Source of the DNA: Marinobacter litoralis
GTDB lineage: Bacteria > Pseudomonadota > Gammaproteobacteria > Pseudomonadales > Oleiphilaceae
Length of the DNA: 64,000 bases
Reading direction: 5' to 3'
Assembly: GCF_016427555.1 (NCBI RefSeq)
Contig: NZ_JAELVS010000001.1
Span: forward strand, 744,001 to 808,000
Position 1 is the stretch's first letter; each line of letters opens with the position of its first letter. Under the pieces are notes generated by a model. It made no database searches. It worked only from the letters and a program-made list of their open reading frames with translations, and was not told the DNA's origin. This document shows, one piece after another, positions 10,091 to 17,428 of this stretch. Position numbers and translations under genes: made by a program.

Positions 10091-10402
10091 ATGTCATCGC
10101 CGGACGAATTGAAAGCCAAACTTAATCTGGAAACCTCTCGCATTCATTGGCATGAATTGCAGACGTATTACGCCCGGGGCCACGTGGTGCGCGTTGAGCC
10201 AGAGCTGGATCTTCTTGAGGTGGCGGCCGAGCTGACCGCGGACAACAAAGCACAGTTCGAGCAGTGGCTGGCCGCCGGTTCGGTCGGTGATGTTTCGCCG
10301 GATCTTGCCCGGGCCTGGTACGAAAAAAACAGCGAGTTATGGGCTGTGGTGGTTGCACCTTGGGTTTTGGTTCAGGACCGCTCCGCGAATAAGCTTCACT
10401 GA
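10091..10402 (+). CDS. DUF2288 family protein
   Basis: This 103-residue soluble protein of unknown function matches the DUF2288 family from memory: an N-terminal KLNLETSRIHWHEL, a central LDLLEVAAEL and a C-terminal WAVVVAPWVLVQ block. These small proteins are widespread in gammaproteobacteria. GAGG lies 6 bases before the ATG. A clear terminator follows, so it looks like a single-gene unit. No function can be inferred from the neighbours. Confidence 0.85.
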   Translation: MSSPDELKAKLNLETSRIHWHELQTYYARGHVVRVEPELDLLEVAAELTADNKAQFEQWLAAGSVGDVSPDLARAWYEKNSELWAVVVAPWVLVQDRSANKLH

Positions 10403-10415
10403 GTTTTTCTCCGAT

Positions 10416-10445
10416 GGCAGACGTTCGTCTGCCTGCTCTCTTTTT
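10416..10445 (+). terminator. Rho-independent terminator after DUF2288 gene
   Basis: GGCAGACG at 10416-10423 pairs with CGTCTGCC at 10426-10433, effectively a 7-8 bp stem with a tiny loop, followed by TGCTCTCTTTTT. It sits between the DUF2288 stop and the start of lysO. Confidence 0.8.
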
Positions 10446-10469
10446 GATGTCTGTTTTTCAGAGGCTGTT

Positions 10470-11378
10470 ATGCTGACCGGCGCTTTGCTGATTCTGGCCC
10501 CGTTGTTTTTGGGTTTTGCGTTCGCCCTTTCCAATCGCCGCCTGATGACGGTGATTCACTACCTTGTGGAAGGCCTGGTGTATTTCATTCTGGTTTTGCT
10601 CGGGCTTGGCCTTGGGCAAATGGAAGGCTTGCTTACGCATCTGGGCACTATGGCCTACCAAGTGTCCGGATTGGTGCTCGCCATGCTGGTGGCAAATCTG
10701 GCGGCGCTATGGCTGTTCCATCACTTTCTTCCGCTCGACATCGGCCCTACCGAAGACAGTGCAAAACCGAGCTACCGCCGGCTGTTCATGGCGGGCCTGA
10801 AACCATTGCTGGCAGTGGTTGTGGGGGCATTTCTGGGTTATTTCTGGTTCTCCGGGTTGCCCATGGTTGAAGATGTCGCCACCTGGGCACTGATGCTGCT
10901 GTTGTTTTTGATTGGCCTTCAGCTTCGCAATGCCGGTTTGTCGTTGCGCAAGCTGTTAATGAACCGTCAGGGTCTTGGGATCGCGCTGACAATGGGGGCG
11001 AGTTCGCTGATCGCCGGACTGGCGCTTACGCCTTGGCTGGGGGTGTCCTGGAATCAGGCGCTGGCGATTGCGTCGGGATTCGGCTGGTACTCCCTGTCTG
11101 GAATTATGATCGGCGACGCCATGGGGCCGGCGTGGGGCGGAGTTGCGTTTCTCAACGATGTGCTGCGTGAAATTATTGCTCTGGCACTGATTCCGGTGGT
11201 GATTGGCGCCCGCCCGGCCATGGCAATCGGGTATGGGGGGGCTACGTCTATGGACTTTACCCTGCCGGTGATTCGCAGCAGTGGTGGCTTGGCGTGTGTG
11301 CCGGTGGCCATTGCCTCGGGCTTCTTGCTGTCTTTCCTGTCGCCCGTGCTGATGGGGGTCTTTCTGTCACTGGGCTAA
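10470..11378 (+). CDS. lysO: Lysine exporter LysO family membrane protein
   Basis: This is a 302-residue inner-membrane protein with about eight hydrophobic helices, matching the LysO (YbjE, DUF340) family. Characteristic blocks are FGWYSLSG, AFLNDVLREIIAL and the C-terminal GGATSMDFTLPVI. LysO exports L-lysine and the toxic analogue thialysine in E. coli. The frame stays open upstream to 10287, but that stretch crosses the DUF2288 gene and its terminator; the ATG at 10470 with AGAGG upstream is the natural start. The 3' end overlaps the convergent HD-GYP gene by 4 bases. Confidence 0.88.
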   Translation: MLTGALLILAPLFLGFAFALSNRRLMTVIHYLVEGLVYFILVLLGLGLGQMEGLLTHLGTMAYQVSGLVLAMLVANLAALWLFHHFLPLDIGPTEDSAKPSYRRLFMAGLKPLLAVVVGAFLGYFWFSGLPMVEDVATWALMLLLFLIGLQLRNAGLSLRKLLMNRQGLGIALTMGASSLIAGLALTPWLGVSWNQALAIASGFGWYSLSGIMIGDAMGPAWGGVAFLNDVLREIIALALIPVVIGARPAMAIGYGGATSMDFTLPVIRSSGGLACVPVAIASGFLLSFLSPVLMGVFLSLG

Positions 11379-12583
11379 ACCAGAAACTTATCCACATCAA
11401 TTTTGTATAGTTTGGGATCCACCGCTCGTTTGATTCTGTCCTGATTACCCGGTTTAGCGAGGTCAACGCTGGTGACCGGGATCGGCGAGCGGAATTTGGT
11501 GTGGTAGACCACCCGTACAACCGGTAGGCGCAAGTCGTGCTCATTTGGTTCGGTAACAATGCCTAGCCGGCCACTTTCCAGCAACACCAGAGAGCCTACC
11601 GGGTACAGCCCAACACAGTGAATAAACTCTTGAACCAGAGTGGTATCGAGGTGTGAACCACTCCACTCCAACAATTTTTTCAGACCTTGAGTCGGGGTCA
11701 TTCCTTTGTGGTAAACGCGATCAGCGGTGATCGCATCGTAGACATCAGCAATGGCCGCCATGCGCCCGTAGATAGAGATCTCATTGCCTTTTAGGCCTTC
11801 GGGGTAGCCGGTACCGTCGATGCGTTCGTGATGCTGCGCAGCAGTAATCACCGTGAGTTCTCCGATACCCTCGGTCGCAAGCAGAATGTCTCGGGATTGG
11901 CGGGCATGGAGCTTCATTACTTCGAACTCCTCCGCCGTCAGCCTGCCGGGTTTGTGCAGTATATCGTCTGGCGTCAGGATTTTACCCAAATCGTGTAGAA
12001 GGGCACCCACCACGGTTTGGTGCAGAACGTCCGCAGATAACTTTCGGTATCGCCCGAACAGTGTCATCAACACACTCAGATTAACGGAGTGTTCAAGCAA
12101 ATAGTTGTCTTTGTCGCGGATGCGGCCCAGACATCCCAGCGCGTTGGGGTTTCTGATGACAGAACTTTGCAGCTCATCAGCCAGTTGGTGAATGGGGGTG
12201 ATATCAACGGCGCTGCCGATTTTGACGTTACCCATGAAGCTGTCCACCAGCCCTTGGGCCTGGGTGTGTATACCCCTTGCTGTTTCCATTTCCTGCTCGA
12301 GCGGGACTTTGGCAGCAACCCCCGGTTTATGCTCGCCTACGTTCTGCAGGGCTTCTTCGTTGCGCTGATCGACTTCCGAGGCGGTTTCGTAATCTTGGGT
12401 ATCCCGGCCTTTTTCGGCATCAATGTAAACAAACTGCACACCCATCGCGCGTATCTTTTCGATGGTTTCTTCGTTCCGAATCACACCGCGCTTTCTTTGG
12501 GTGTTATGGGGTATCCAGTCGTTGTTCAGGTCGGTGATGTACATCCCGACCTTCAGCGCGGCGATAGGAATGCGTTTGATCAT
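11375..12583 (-). CDS. HD-GYP domain c-di-GMP phosphodiesterase with DUF3391 N-terminus
   Basis: This 402-residue protein is predicted to hydrolyse c-di-GMP. The N-terminal DUF3391-type region begins IPIAALKVGMYITDL. The HD-GYP domain (about 150-340) is intact: His197-Asp198 in LLHDLGKI, His226 in MKLHA, and HHERIDGTGYP at 251-261. Unlike the degenerate HD-GYP at 50907-52280, all metal ligands appear present. It starts inside the last codons of the tatD-family gene (4-base ATGA overlap), so the two are coupled. Confidence 0.92.
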   Translation of the reverse strand: MIKRIPIAALKVGMYITDLNNDWIPHNTQRKRGVIRNEETIEKIRAMGVQFVYIDAEKGRDTQDYETASEVDQRNEEALQNVGEHKPGVAAKVPLEQEMETARGIHTQAQGLVDSFMGNVKIGSAVDITPIHQLADELQSSVIRNPNALGCLGRIRDKDNYLLEHSVNLSVLMTLFGRYRKLSADVLHQTVVGALLHDLGKILTPDDILHKPGRLTAEEFEVMKLHARQSRDILLATEGIGELTVITAAQHHERIDGTGYPEGLKGNEISIYGRMAAIADVYDAITADRVYHKGMTPTQGLKKLLEWSGSHLDTTLVQEFIHCVGLYPVGSLVLLESGRLGIVTEPNEHDLRLPVVRVVYHTKFRSPIPVTSVDLAKPGNQDRIKRAVDPKLYKIDVDKFLV

Positions 12584-13389
12584 CGCTCGGGGAAAAACGT
12601 CCGTAGGCTGTTGTGATAGGTTTGAACAATCACTTCTTCCAGAGGCAAATCCTTCACCTCGGCAATTTTCTCCGCGACAAAAGGCAGGTAGAACGGCGCA
12701 TTCTCTTTACCACGGTAGGGCACCGGGGTCAGGAACGGGGCGTCGGTTTCCAATAGAATCTGGCTGATTGGCGTCATGCGAACGATATCCCTTACGTTCT
12801 CCGCTTTATTGAACGTGGTAATACCATTAAAGCCCAAGTTCCAGCCTTGATCCAATGCGTACTGAGCCAGCCCCGGGCCGGATGTGAAACTGTGGATCAC
12901 GCCCCGGCGTTTGAGTGATTGCTCGAACTCTTTCAGAATGTCGATGGTTTCCTCATCCGCCTCCCGGCTGTGGATAACCACTGGCCGGTCACTGTCACAA
13001 GCGATCTGCAGCTGGCGGCGAAACACCTCGCGCTGGGTGGCCCGATCGGCCTTGTCGTAGAAGTAGTCCAGCCCGATTTCACCTACGGCGACGATCTTCT
13101 CGTCTTGGGCATGGGTACGTATTTCTCCCTCTACCTGATCGGTGTATGTTTCGGCTTCATGAGGGTGAATACCTTGGGTGCCGTACACCCAGTCTTTGGC
13201 CTGGCTGAGTTCCCGGACCGCGGCAAGGTTATCCGGCGATACGGCAATGGTGATGACCTTTTCGATGTTCACCTGCCGGCTTTGCTCGAGCGTATCTTCC
13301 AGAGGACGATCTTTCAGATAATCCAGATGGCAGTGGGTCTCGATAATAGGGTGGTCAAATACGGGAATTTCGCGGCGTTTTTTGCTCAT
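12580..13389 (-). CDS. TatD-family metal-dependent hydrolase (DNase)
   Basis: This 269-residue TIM-barrel hydrolase of the TatD family has the expected metal ligands: THCHLD (His19, His21), GEIGLDYFYD, the IHSREAD histidine and the LLETDAPFL aspartate. TatD proteins are 3'-5' exonucleases implicated in DNA repair, while the YcfH/YjjV branches have less certain substrates; I cannot choose the branch. It is the upstream partner of the HD-GYP gene, overlapping it by 4 bases. The start ATG follows a short spacer in a 135-base divergent gap to dadA. Confidence 0.9.
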   Translation of the reverse strand: MSKKRREIPVFDHPIIETHCHLDYLKDRPLEDTLEQSRQVNIEKVITIAVSPDNLAAVRELSQAKDWVYGTQGIHPHEAETYTDQVEGEIRTHAQDEKIVAVGEIGLDYFYDKADRATQREVFRRQLQIACDSDRPVVIHSREADEETIDILKEFEQSLKRRGVIHSFTSGPGLAQYALDQGWNLGFNGITTFNKAENVRDIVRMTPISQILLETDAPFLTPVPYRGKENAPFYLPFVAEKIAEVKDLPLEEVIVQTYHNSLRTFFPER

Positions 13390-13523
13390 GTCCGGTGTCC
13401 TGACTCCATCTCGGAAGTTGAGTGGGTGCTATGCTGAGAGCGACTATGGTCGAGTTTACCAGTTTGCACCGAGCGAAGAGAGTAGGGCGATAATTCAGAA
13501 GCGGTGATTAGGGGATGAACACC

Positions 13524-14801
13524 ATGCATATTGTGGTTGTGGGTGGCGGTGTGGTTGGCGTAACGACAGCCAGGGAATTGGTGCGACGCGGTCATCAGGT
13601 GACGGTTCTGGAGCGCCATGCGCTGGCGGGTAATGAAACCAGTAAGGGCAACGCTGCCCAGCGCTCTTACGGCGTGGTTTACCCCTGGGCCGATCCGTCG
13701 ATGGTGTTCAAGGCGCTGCCCTGGCTGCTGAAAACCGATGGCCCCCTGAAGATGCGGATGCCACCCTCGCTTGCGGCGACCCGCTTTATGTTGGCAACGC
13801 TTCGCTACGCGTGGTCGCCCGGATTGTTCGGGCTCAATAAACGGGCCATGCTGAAATTGGGGGCTTTTAGCCGTGAGCGGTTCTTGGCACTGGAGCAAGA
13901 GCACGATTTGGCATTTGACGGTCAGCATGCCGGGCTTTTGCACTTGGCCAGTACGCCGGACGCTTTGGACGAATTGCGCACGACCCACGAGTTTTTGAAG
14001 GAGGTGGGGATTCCCTCGCATCTGCTTTCGCCGCAGGAGGTCCGGGACGTGGAGCCGGGTATGACGGGCGGCGGGCCGCTTTACGGTGCTTTGAGGTATG
14101 ACACCGATGGTACTGGCGATTGCCATTTGTTTTCCCGTGCGCTGGCCAAGGTGTGTGAAGACCTGGGCGTGACCTTCCGCTATGAGGTGGAGGTGGAAGC
14201 CCTGTTGGCCGACCATAAGCGTGTGAACGCGGTGCAGTTTCGTTCGGCAAACGGTAAGCCCGAACGACTGGAGGCGGATGCGGTGGTGGTGTCGGCGGGC
14301 TGCTGGTCGCCAGAACTGGTCAAACCGTTGGGGCTAACGCTGCCGATCTATCCGATCAAGGGATACAGTATTACCGTGCCCCTAAGCAACTCGGACAAAG
14401 CGCCTACGGCAACGGTTCATGATGATAACTACAAAGTCGTTTCAACCCGGCTCGGCGATCGGTTACGAGCCACAGGGTTCGTTGAACTGGCTGGTTTTAA
14501 TCGGGATATTCCGGAAGCCCGGATTGCCACTATAAAAAAATCGGTGCAGTCCCGCTTTCCGGGCTGCGCCGATCTGGATGCCGCTGAAACCTGGACCGGT
14601 TTTCGCCCGATGACGCCAGACGGCCCGGCTATTATCGGGAAGGGCCCCCGCGACAACCTGTACCTGAACACCGGTCATGGCACCTTTGGCTGGACCTTGT
14701 CCGCAGGCAGCGCGGCGGTGATCGCCCAGGTAATTGACGGTGAAGAGCCCGCGGTGTCTTTGGATGCGTTTCGCCCGGGCCGTTTCGCCGGAGGACTGTA
14801 A
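13524..14801 (+). CDS. dadA: D-amino-acid dehydrogenase (DadA family)
   Basis: This FAD-dependent oxidoreductase of the DAO fold deaminates D-amino acids, passing electrons to the membrane quinone pool. The dinucleotide-binding motif VVVGGGVVG is right at the N-terminus, and the C-terminal FAD contact NTGHGTFGWTLSAGSA is typical of DadA. Length (425) matches the family (E. coli 432). An ATG at 13515 is also possible, but AGGGG at 13509-13513 is too close to it and fits the ATG at 13524 better; family members also start directly before the FAD motif. No racemase gene is adjacent, so it is not the classical dadAX pair. The methyltransferase gene follows immediately. Confidence 0.88.
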   Translation: MHIVVVGGGVVGVTTARELVRRGHQVTVLERHALAGNETSKGNAAQRSYGVVYPWADPSMVFKALPWLLKTDGPLKMRMPPSLAATRFMLATLRYAWSPGLFGLNKRAMLKLGAFSRERFLALEQEHDLAFDGQHAGLLHLASTPDALDELRTTHEFLKEVGIPSHLLSPQEVRDVEPGMTGGGPLYGALRYDTDGTGDCHLFSRALAKVCEDLGVTFRYEVEVEALLADHKRVNAVQFRSANGKPERLEADAVVVSAGCWSPELVKPLGLTLPIYPIKGYSITVPLSNSDKAPTATVHDDNYKVVSTRLGDRLRATGFVELAGFNRDIPEARIATIKKSVQSRFPGCADLDAAETWTGFRPMTPDGPAIIGKGPRDNLYLNTGHGTFGWTLSAGSAAVIAQVIDGEEPAVSLDAFRPGRFAGGL

Positions 14802-14805
14802 GATT
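14790..14805 (+). promoter_or_regulatory. Strong ribosome-binding site before a probable ATT start codon
   Basis: GGAGGA (14790-14795) lies inside the last codons of dadA. Seven bases later is an ATT (14803-14805) in frame with the downstream methyltransferase gene. No ATG, GTG or TTG stands at that distance. ATT is a rare but real initiation codon (infC in E. coli). Confidence 0.5.
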
Positions 14806-16014
14806 TCCACATCGTACTTTCGGCAATGGCGGGCGCTGAATGACTGGCTGGTTCGCCATGAAACCTTGTGGCGACCGGTGCCGTTTATGGAGCCGAGGCC
14901 CGGTTGGACCCAGCAGTATCCGGATTTGGCGGACTGGCTTGAGCAGCTGTCAGAGTCGGAATGCGACCAATGGGACGAGCATTTGTCCGCGTTTGCGCAG
15001 GAGGTTGCCCGATTAGTGCCAGCCCTGTCGGCATACGACACTTTGGTGTCTGTGCCGAAATTACCTGGCCATAATCGTGGCTCGCAGGCTGCTTTACGAG
15101 AAGTGCAGGCGGTGGATATGCCTGGCCGAAAACGGCTGCAGGCCGGCGCCTTTGCAGCATCCGTTACGCCATTGAGCAGTCACGTTCTGGACTGGTGTTG
15201 TGGCAAAGGGCATTTGGCGCGCACGTTGGTCGGGCAGGGCGCAGAGGCGGTTTTTGGCTTCGAGTGGGACGGCGCATTGGTTCAAGACGGCAATCGTCTT
15301 GCGACCAGATATGGCGATCCGGTGAAACTCATACAGCAGGACGTGATGGCAGACGGGCTGTGCTGGCCGGCTGTTGATCATGGAGCTGCCTTGCATGCCT
15401 GTGGTGATTTGCACCGGCAGCTGCTGATGGCCGGCAGCGAAGCTGGGTTGGCCCGGCTGAGTGTTTCGCCTTGCTGTTATCACCTGGGTGGGCGCGGCCC
15501 TTACCGTTTGCTGTCGCAGCAGGCTCGCGATGCTCACGGTGTTTTGGACATGGACCGAACCGGGCTTCGGTTGGCCGTGCAGGAAACAGTGACGGCCCCT
15601 GCTCGGGAGCGAGCCCAGTCGGCACGCATCCGGGCCTGGCGGCTGGGCTTCGATGCCTTGCAAAGAAGCTTGTCTGAACATGGGCGGTACTTGCCCGTGC
15701 CGTCGCACCCAACGCGGTTGAACAGCGGGTGTTTTGAAGAATTTTGCCGGTGGGCGGCGGAAAAGAAACGCGTGGTTTTGCCCGCAGAAGTTGACTGGTC
15801 ATACTGGCTGGCGGTTGGGCAGCAGCGGTCCCGACAGGCTCGCCGGCACGAATTGCTTAGGCATCTGTTTCGGCGGCCGCTAGAGCTGTGGTTGGTATTT
15901 GATTATGCGGTGTATCTGGAAGAGCAGGGGTATCAGGTGAATCTGGGGACGTTCTGCGAGCGTTCTTTGACGCCCCGAAACCTGCTGCTGGATGCGGTGC
16001 ACGTGAACAAATGA
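14803..16014 (+). CDS. SAM-dependent methyltransferase, METTL25/Methyltransf_32-like
   Basis: This class I methyltransferase is recognised by the SAM-binding motif VLDWCCGKGHLAR, an acidic FEWD, ALHACGDLH and a SPCCYHL motif. The CCGKG/CGDLH/CCYH set recalls the Methyltransf_32 family, some of whose members act on RNA or ribosomal protein; the substrate is unknown. A tryptophan-rich N-terminus (HETLWRPVPF, EPRPGW) is shared by homologues as I recall them. The frame is open from 14734 inside dadA, with an ATG at 14764, but the best ribosome site points to an ATT at 14803, giving 403 residues. It ends in a bidirectional terminator shared with ompA. Confidence 0.75.
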   Translation: MSTSYFRQWRALNDWLVRHETLWRPVPFMEPRPGWTQQYPDLADWLEQLSESECDQWDEHLSAFAQEVARLVPALSAYDTLVSVPKLPGHNRGSQAALREVQAVDMPGRKRLQAGAFAASVTPLSSHVLDWCCGKGHLARTLVGQGAEAVFGFEWDGALVQDGNRLATRYGDPVKLIQQDVMADGLCWPAVDHGAALHACGDLHRQLLMAGSEAGLARLSVSPCCYHLGGRGPYRLLSQQARDAHGVLDMDRTGLRLAVQETVTAPARERAQSARIRAWRLGFDALQRSLSEHGRYLPVPSHPTRLNSGCFEEFCRWAAEKKRVVLPAEVDWSYWLAVGQQRSRQARRHELLRHLFRRPLELWLVFDYAVYLEEQGYQVNLGTFCERSLTPRNLLLDAVHVNK

Positions 16015-16028
16015 TGAAAAGCACAAAC

Positions 16029-16056
16029 AAAGAAGGCGCCCGAGGGCGCCTTCTTT
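16029..16056. terminator. Bidirectional terminator between methyltransferase and ompA
   Basis: AAAGAAGGCGCCC (16029-16041) pairs with its complement at 16044-16056, a 13-bp stem with a very small loop. T-rich tracts occur on both sides in the reading direction of each strand, so it should serve both convergent genes. Confidence 0.85.
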
Positions 16057-16078
16057 GCTATGACCGAATCAAAGTGCC

Positions 16079-17272
16079 TTAGCGGAGCACCTGGATACGG
16101 GCTTCTACACGACGGTTCTGGGCACGGCCAGCCGGCGTGTCGTTGGTGGCAATCGGCTCAACCTCACCGTAACCAACCGCTCTCACACGATCTTCATCAA
16201 CGCCCAGGGCAGTTACCAGACGCTCGGCAACGGCTTCAGCGCGACGCTGAGACAAGAATCGGTTGTACTCGGCTTTACCGGTGTTGTCGGTGTGGCCGGC
16301 AATTTCAACCGTGGTGCCCGGGTGCTCTTCCATGAACTCGGCAACCTGGCGAATTTCGATGTCGTAGGCATCGTCAATCACTGAGCTGTTGAGCGGGAAC
16401 TGAACACGCAGGTTGATGGTTTCGATGGTGTCGGTAACACCTTCACACCCTTTTGCGTCAACTTCAGCGCCAGCAGCGGTGTTCGGGCACTGGTCTTTGC
16501 TGTTAACCACGCCGTCGTTATCGCTGTCGAGCTCACAGCCGCGGCTGTTCACCTGAGCGCCAGCCGGAGTGCTCGGGCACTGGTCTTTGCTGTTGGCCAC
16601 GCCGTCGTTGTCGCTGTCCAGCTCACAACCGTTGCTGTCTACCTGAATACCGGCCGGCGTGTTCGGGCACTGATCGCGGGTATCAGGCACACCGTCGTTG
16701 TCTGCATCGGCAGGCGCTGGCTTGGCCGTGGTGCGGTGGAACGCGAAACTCAGACCCAGAGACGCCATGGTGTCGAAGGTGCTTTCGTCGATACCGTGGA
16801 ACTCACGCAGATCAGCGCGCAGAGAAATCATGTCGCTGATGTTGTAACGAACACCGGCGCCCACGTTAACCCGGGTTTCGTCGTGATCTGTACCCGGAGT
16901 GCGAAGTCCTGCCGGGCCTGAACCAAAGTCAGCATGGCCGGCACCTACAGCAAGGTACGGGTTCCAGGCATTGTCTTGACCAGCGAAGTAATAAAGGCCA
17001 TCCAGGCGGAGTTCTTCGAATTCGGATTCGCCAGAGTTGTACTTGCGGTCTACGTCGGCACGGGAATAAACGGCTTCTACCGCCCAGTGCGGACGAAAGC
17101 GGTATTCAATACCCACACCGTAGGTGTCGCTTTCACTCAGGTCGCGCTTGTCACCGAAGTACTGGTAACCGGCGAACGGGTTCAAATAGATGGTTTGCTG
17201 GCTTTCGGCCAGAGCGGGAGCTGTAAGGGTTGTAGCAAGGGCAGCCAGGGCCACCGGACGCATGAGCTTCAT
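16079..17272 (-). CDS. OmpA/OprF-family outer-membrane porin with three thrombospondin type-3 repeats
   Basis: This 397-residue protein has a signal peptide (cleavage predicted after LA at 22), an OmpA-type beta-barrel (about 24-190), three calcium-type repeats of the DxDNDGVxDxxDQCPxT kind with paired cysteines (about 195-285), and a C-terminal OmpA peptidoglycan-binding domain with IAGHTDNTG and NRRVEARI. It links outer membrane to cell wall and may be a porin, as OprF is. An AGGAGG ribosome site precedes the ATG by 6 bases. The repeats create near-tandem DNA at about 16450-16720 that could mimic a repeat array. Monocistronic between a terminator and its own promoter. Confidence 0.92.
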   Translation of the reverse strand: MKLMRPVALAALATTLTAPALAESQQTIYLNPFAGYQYFGDKRDLSESDTYGVGIEYRFRPHWAVEAVYSRADVDRKYNSGESEFEELRLDGLYYFAGQDNAWNPYLAVGAGHADFGSGPAGLRTPGTDHDETRVNVGAGVRYNISDMISLRADLREFHGIDESTFDTMASLGLSFAFHRTTAKPAPADADNDGVPDTRDQCPNTPAGIQVDSNGCELDSDNDGVANSKDQCPSTPAGAQVNSRGCELDSDNDGVVNSKDQCPNTAAGAEVDAKGCEGVTDTIETINLRVQFPLNSSVIDDAYDIEIRQVAEFMEEHPGTTVEIAGHTDNTGKAEYNRFLSQRRAEAVAERLVTALGVDEDRVRAVGYGEVEPIATNDTPAGRAQNRRVEARIQVLR

Positions 17273-17337
17273 GCGGAACCTCCTGTTTCGATTTTTTTGA
17301 GTCCGACTATCGTTCGGATAAAAACTACCCGAATGAA

Positions 17338-17366
17338 TATCTTTAGTCCTCTAAACAATAGGTCAA
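17338..17366 (-). promoter_or_regulatory. Candidate sigma-70 promoter of the ompA-family gene
   Basis: On the minus strand TTGACC (17366-17361) is followed after 17 bases by AAGATA (17343-17338). This leaves a leader of about 60 bases before the ATG, containing a small hairpin (TCCGA..TCGGA) and a T-rich stretch. The region 17273-17428 is AT-rich compared with its surroundings. Confidence 0.45.
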
Positions 17367-17428
17367 TCGTTTTAAAAACACAAAGATATTACGGGGCCAG
17401 CGGCTTGCGAGTTCTACGGATAGTGCAG

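Noticed and set aside
13386..14216. A 276-residue open frame antisense to dadA
   Set aside because: It is a shadow frame of the D-amino-acid dehydrogenase, with low-complexity composition and no family motif.
16450..16720. Tandem-looking DNA repeats that could suggest a CRISPR or repeat array
   Set aside because: They encode the three calcium-type repeats of the OmpA-family protein and stay in frame; there are no unique spacers.
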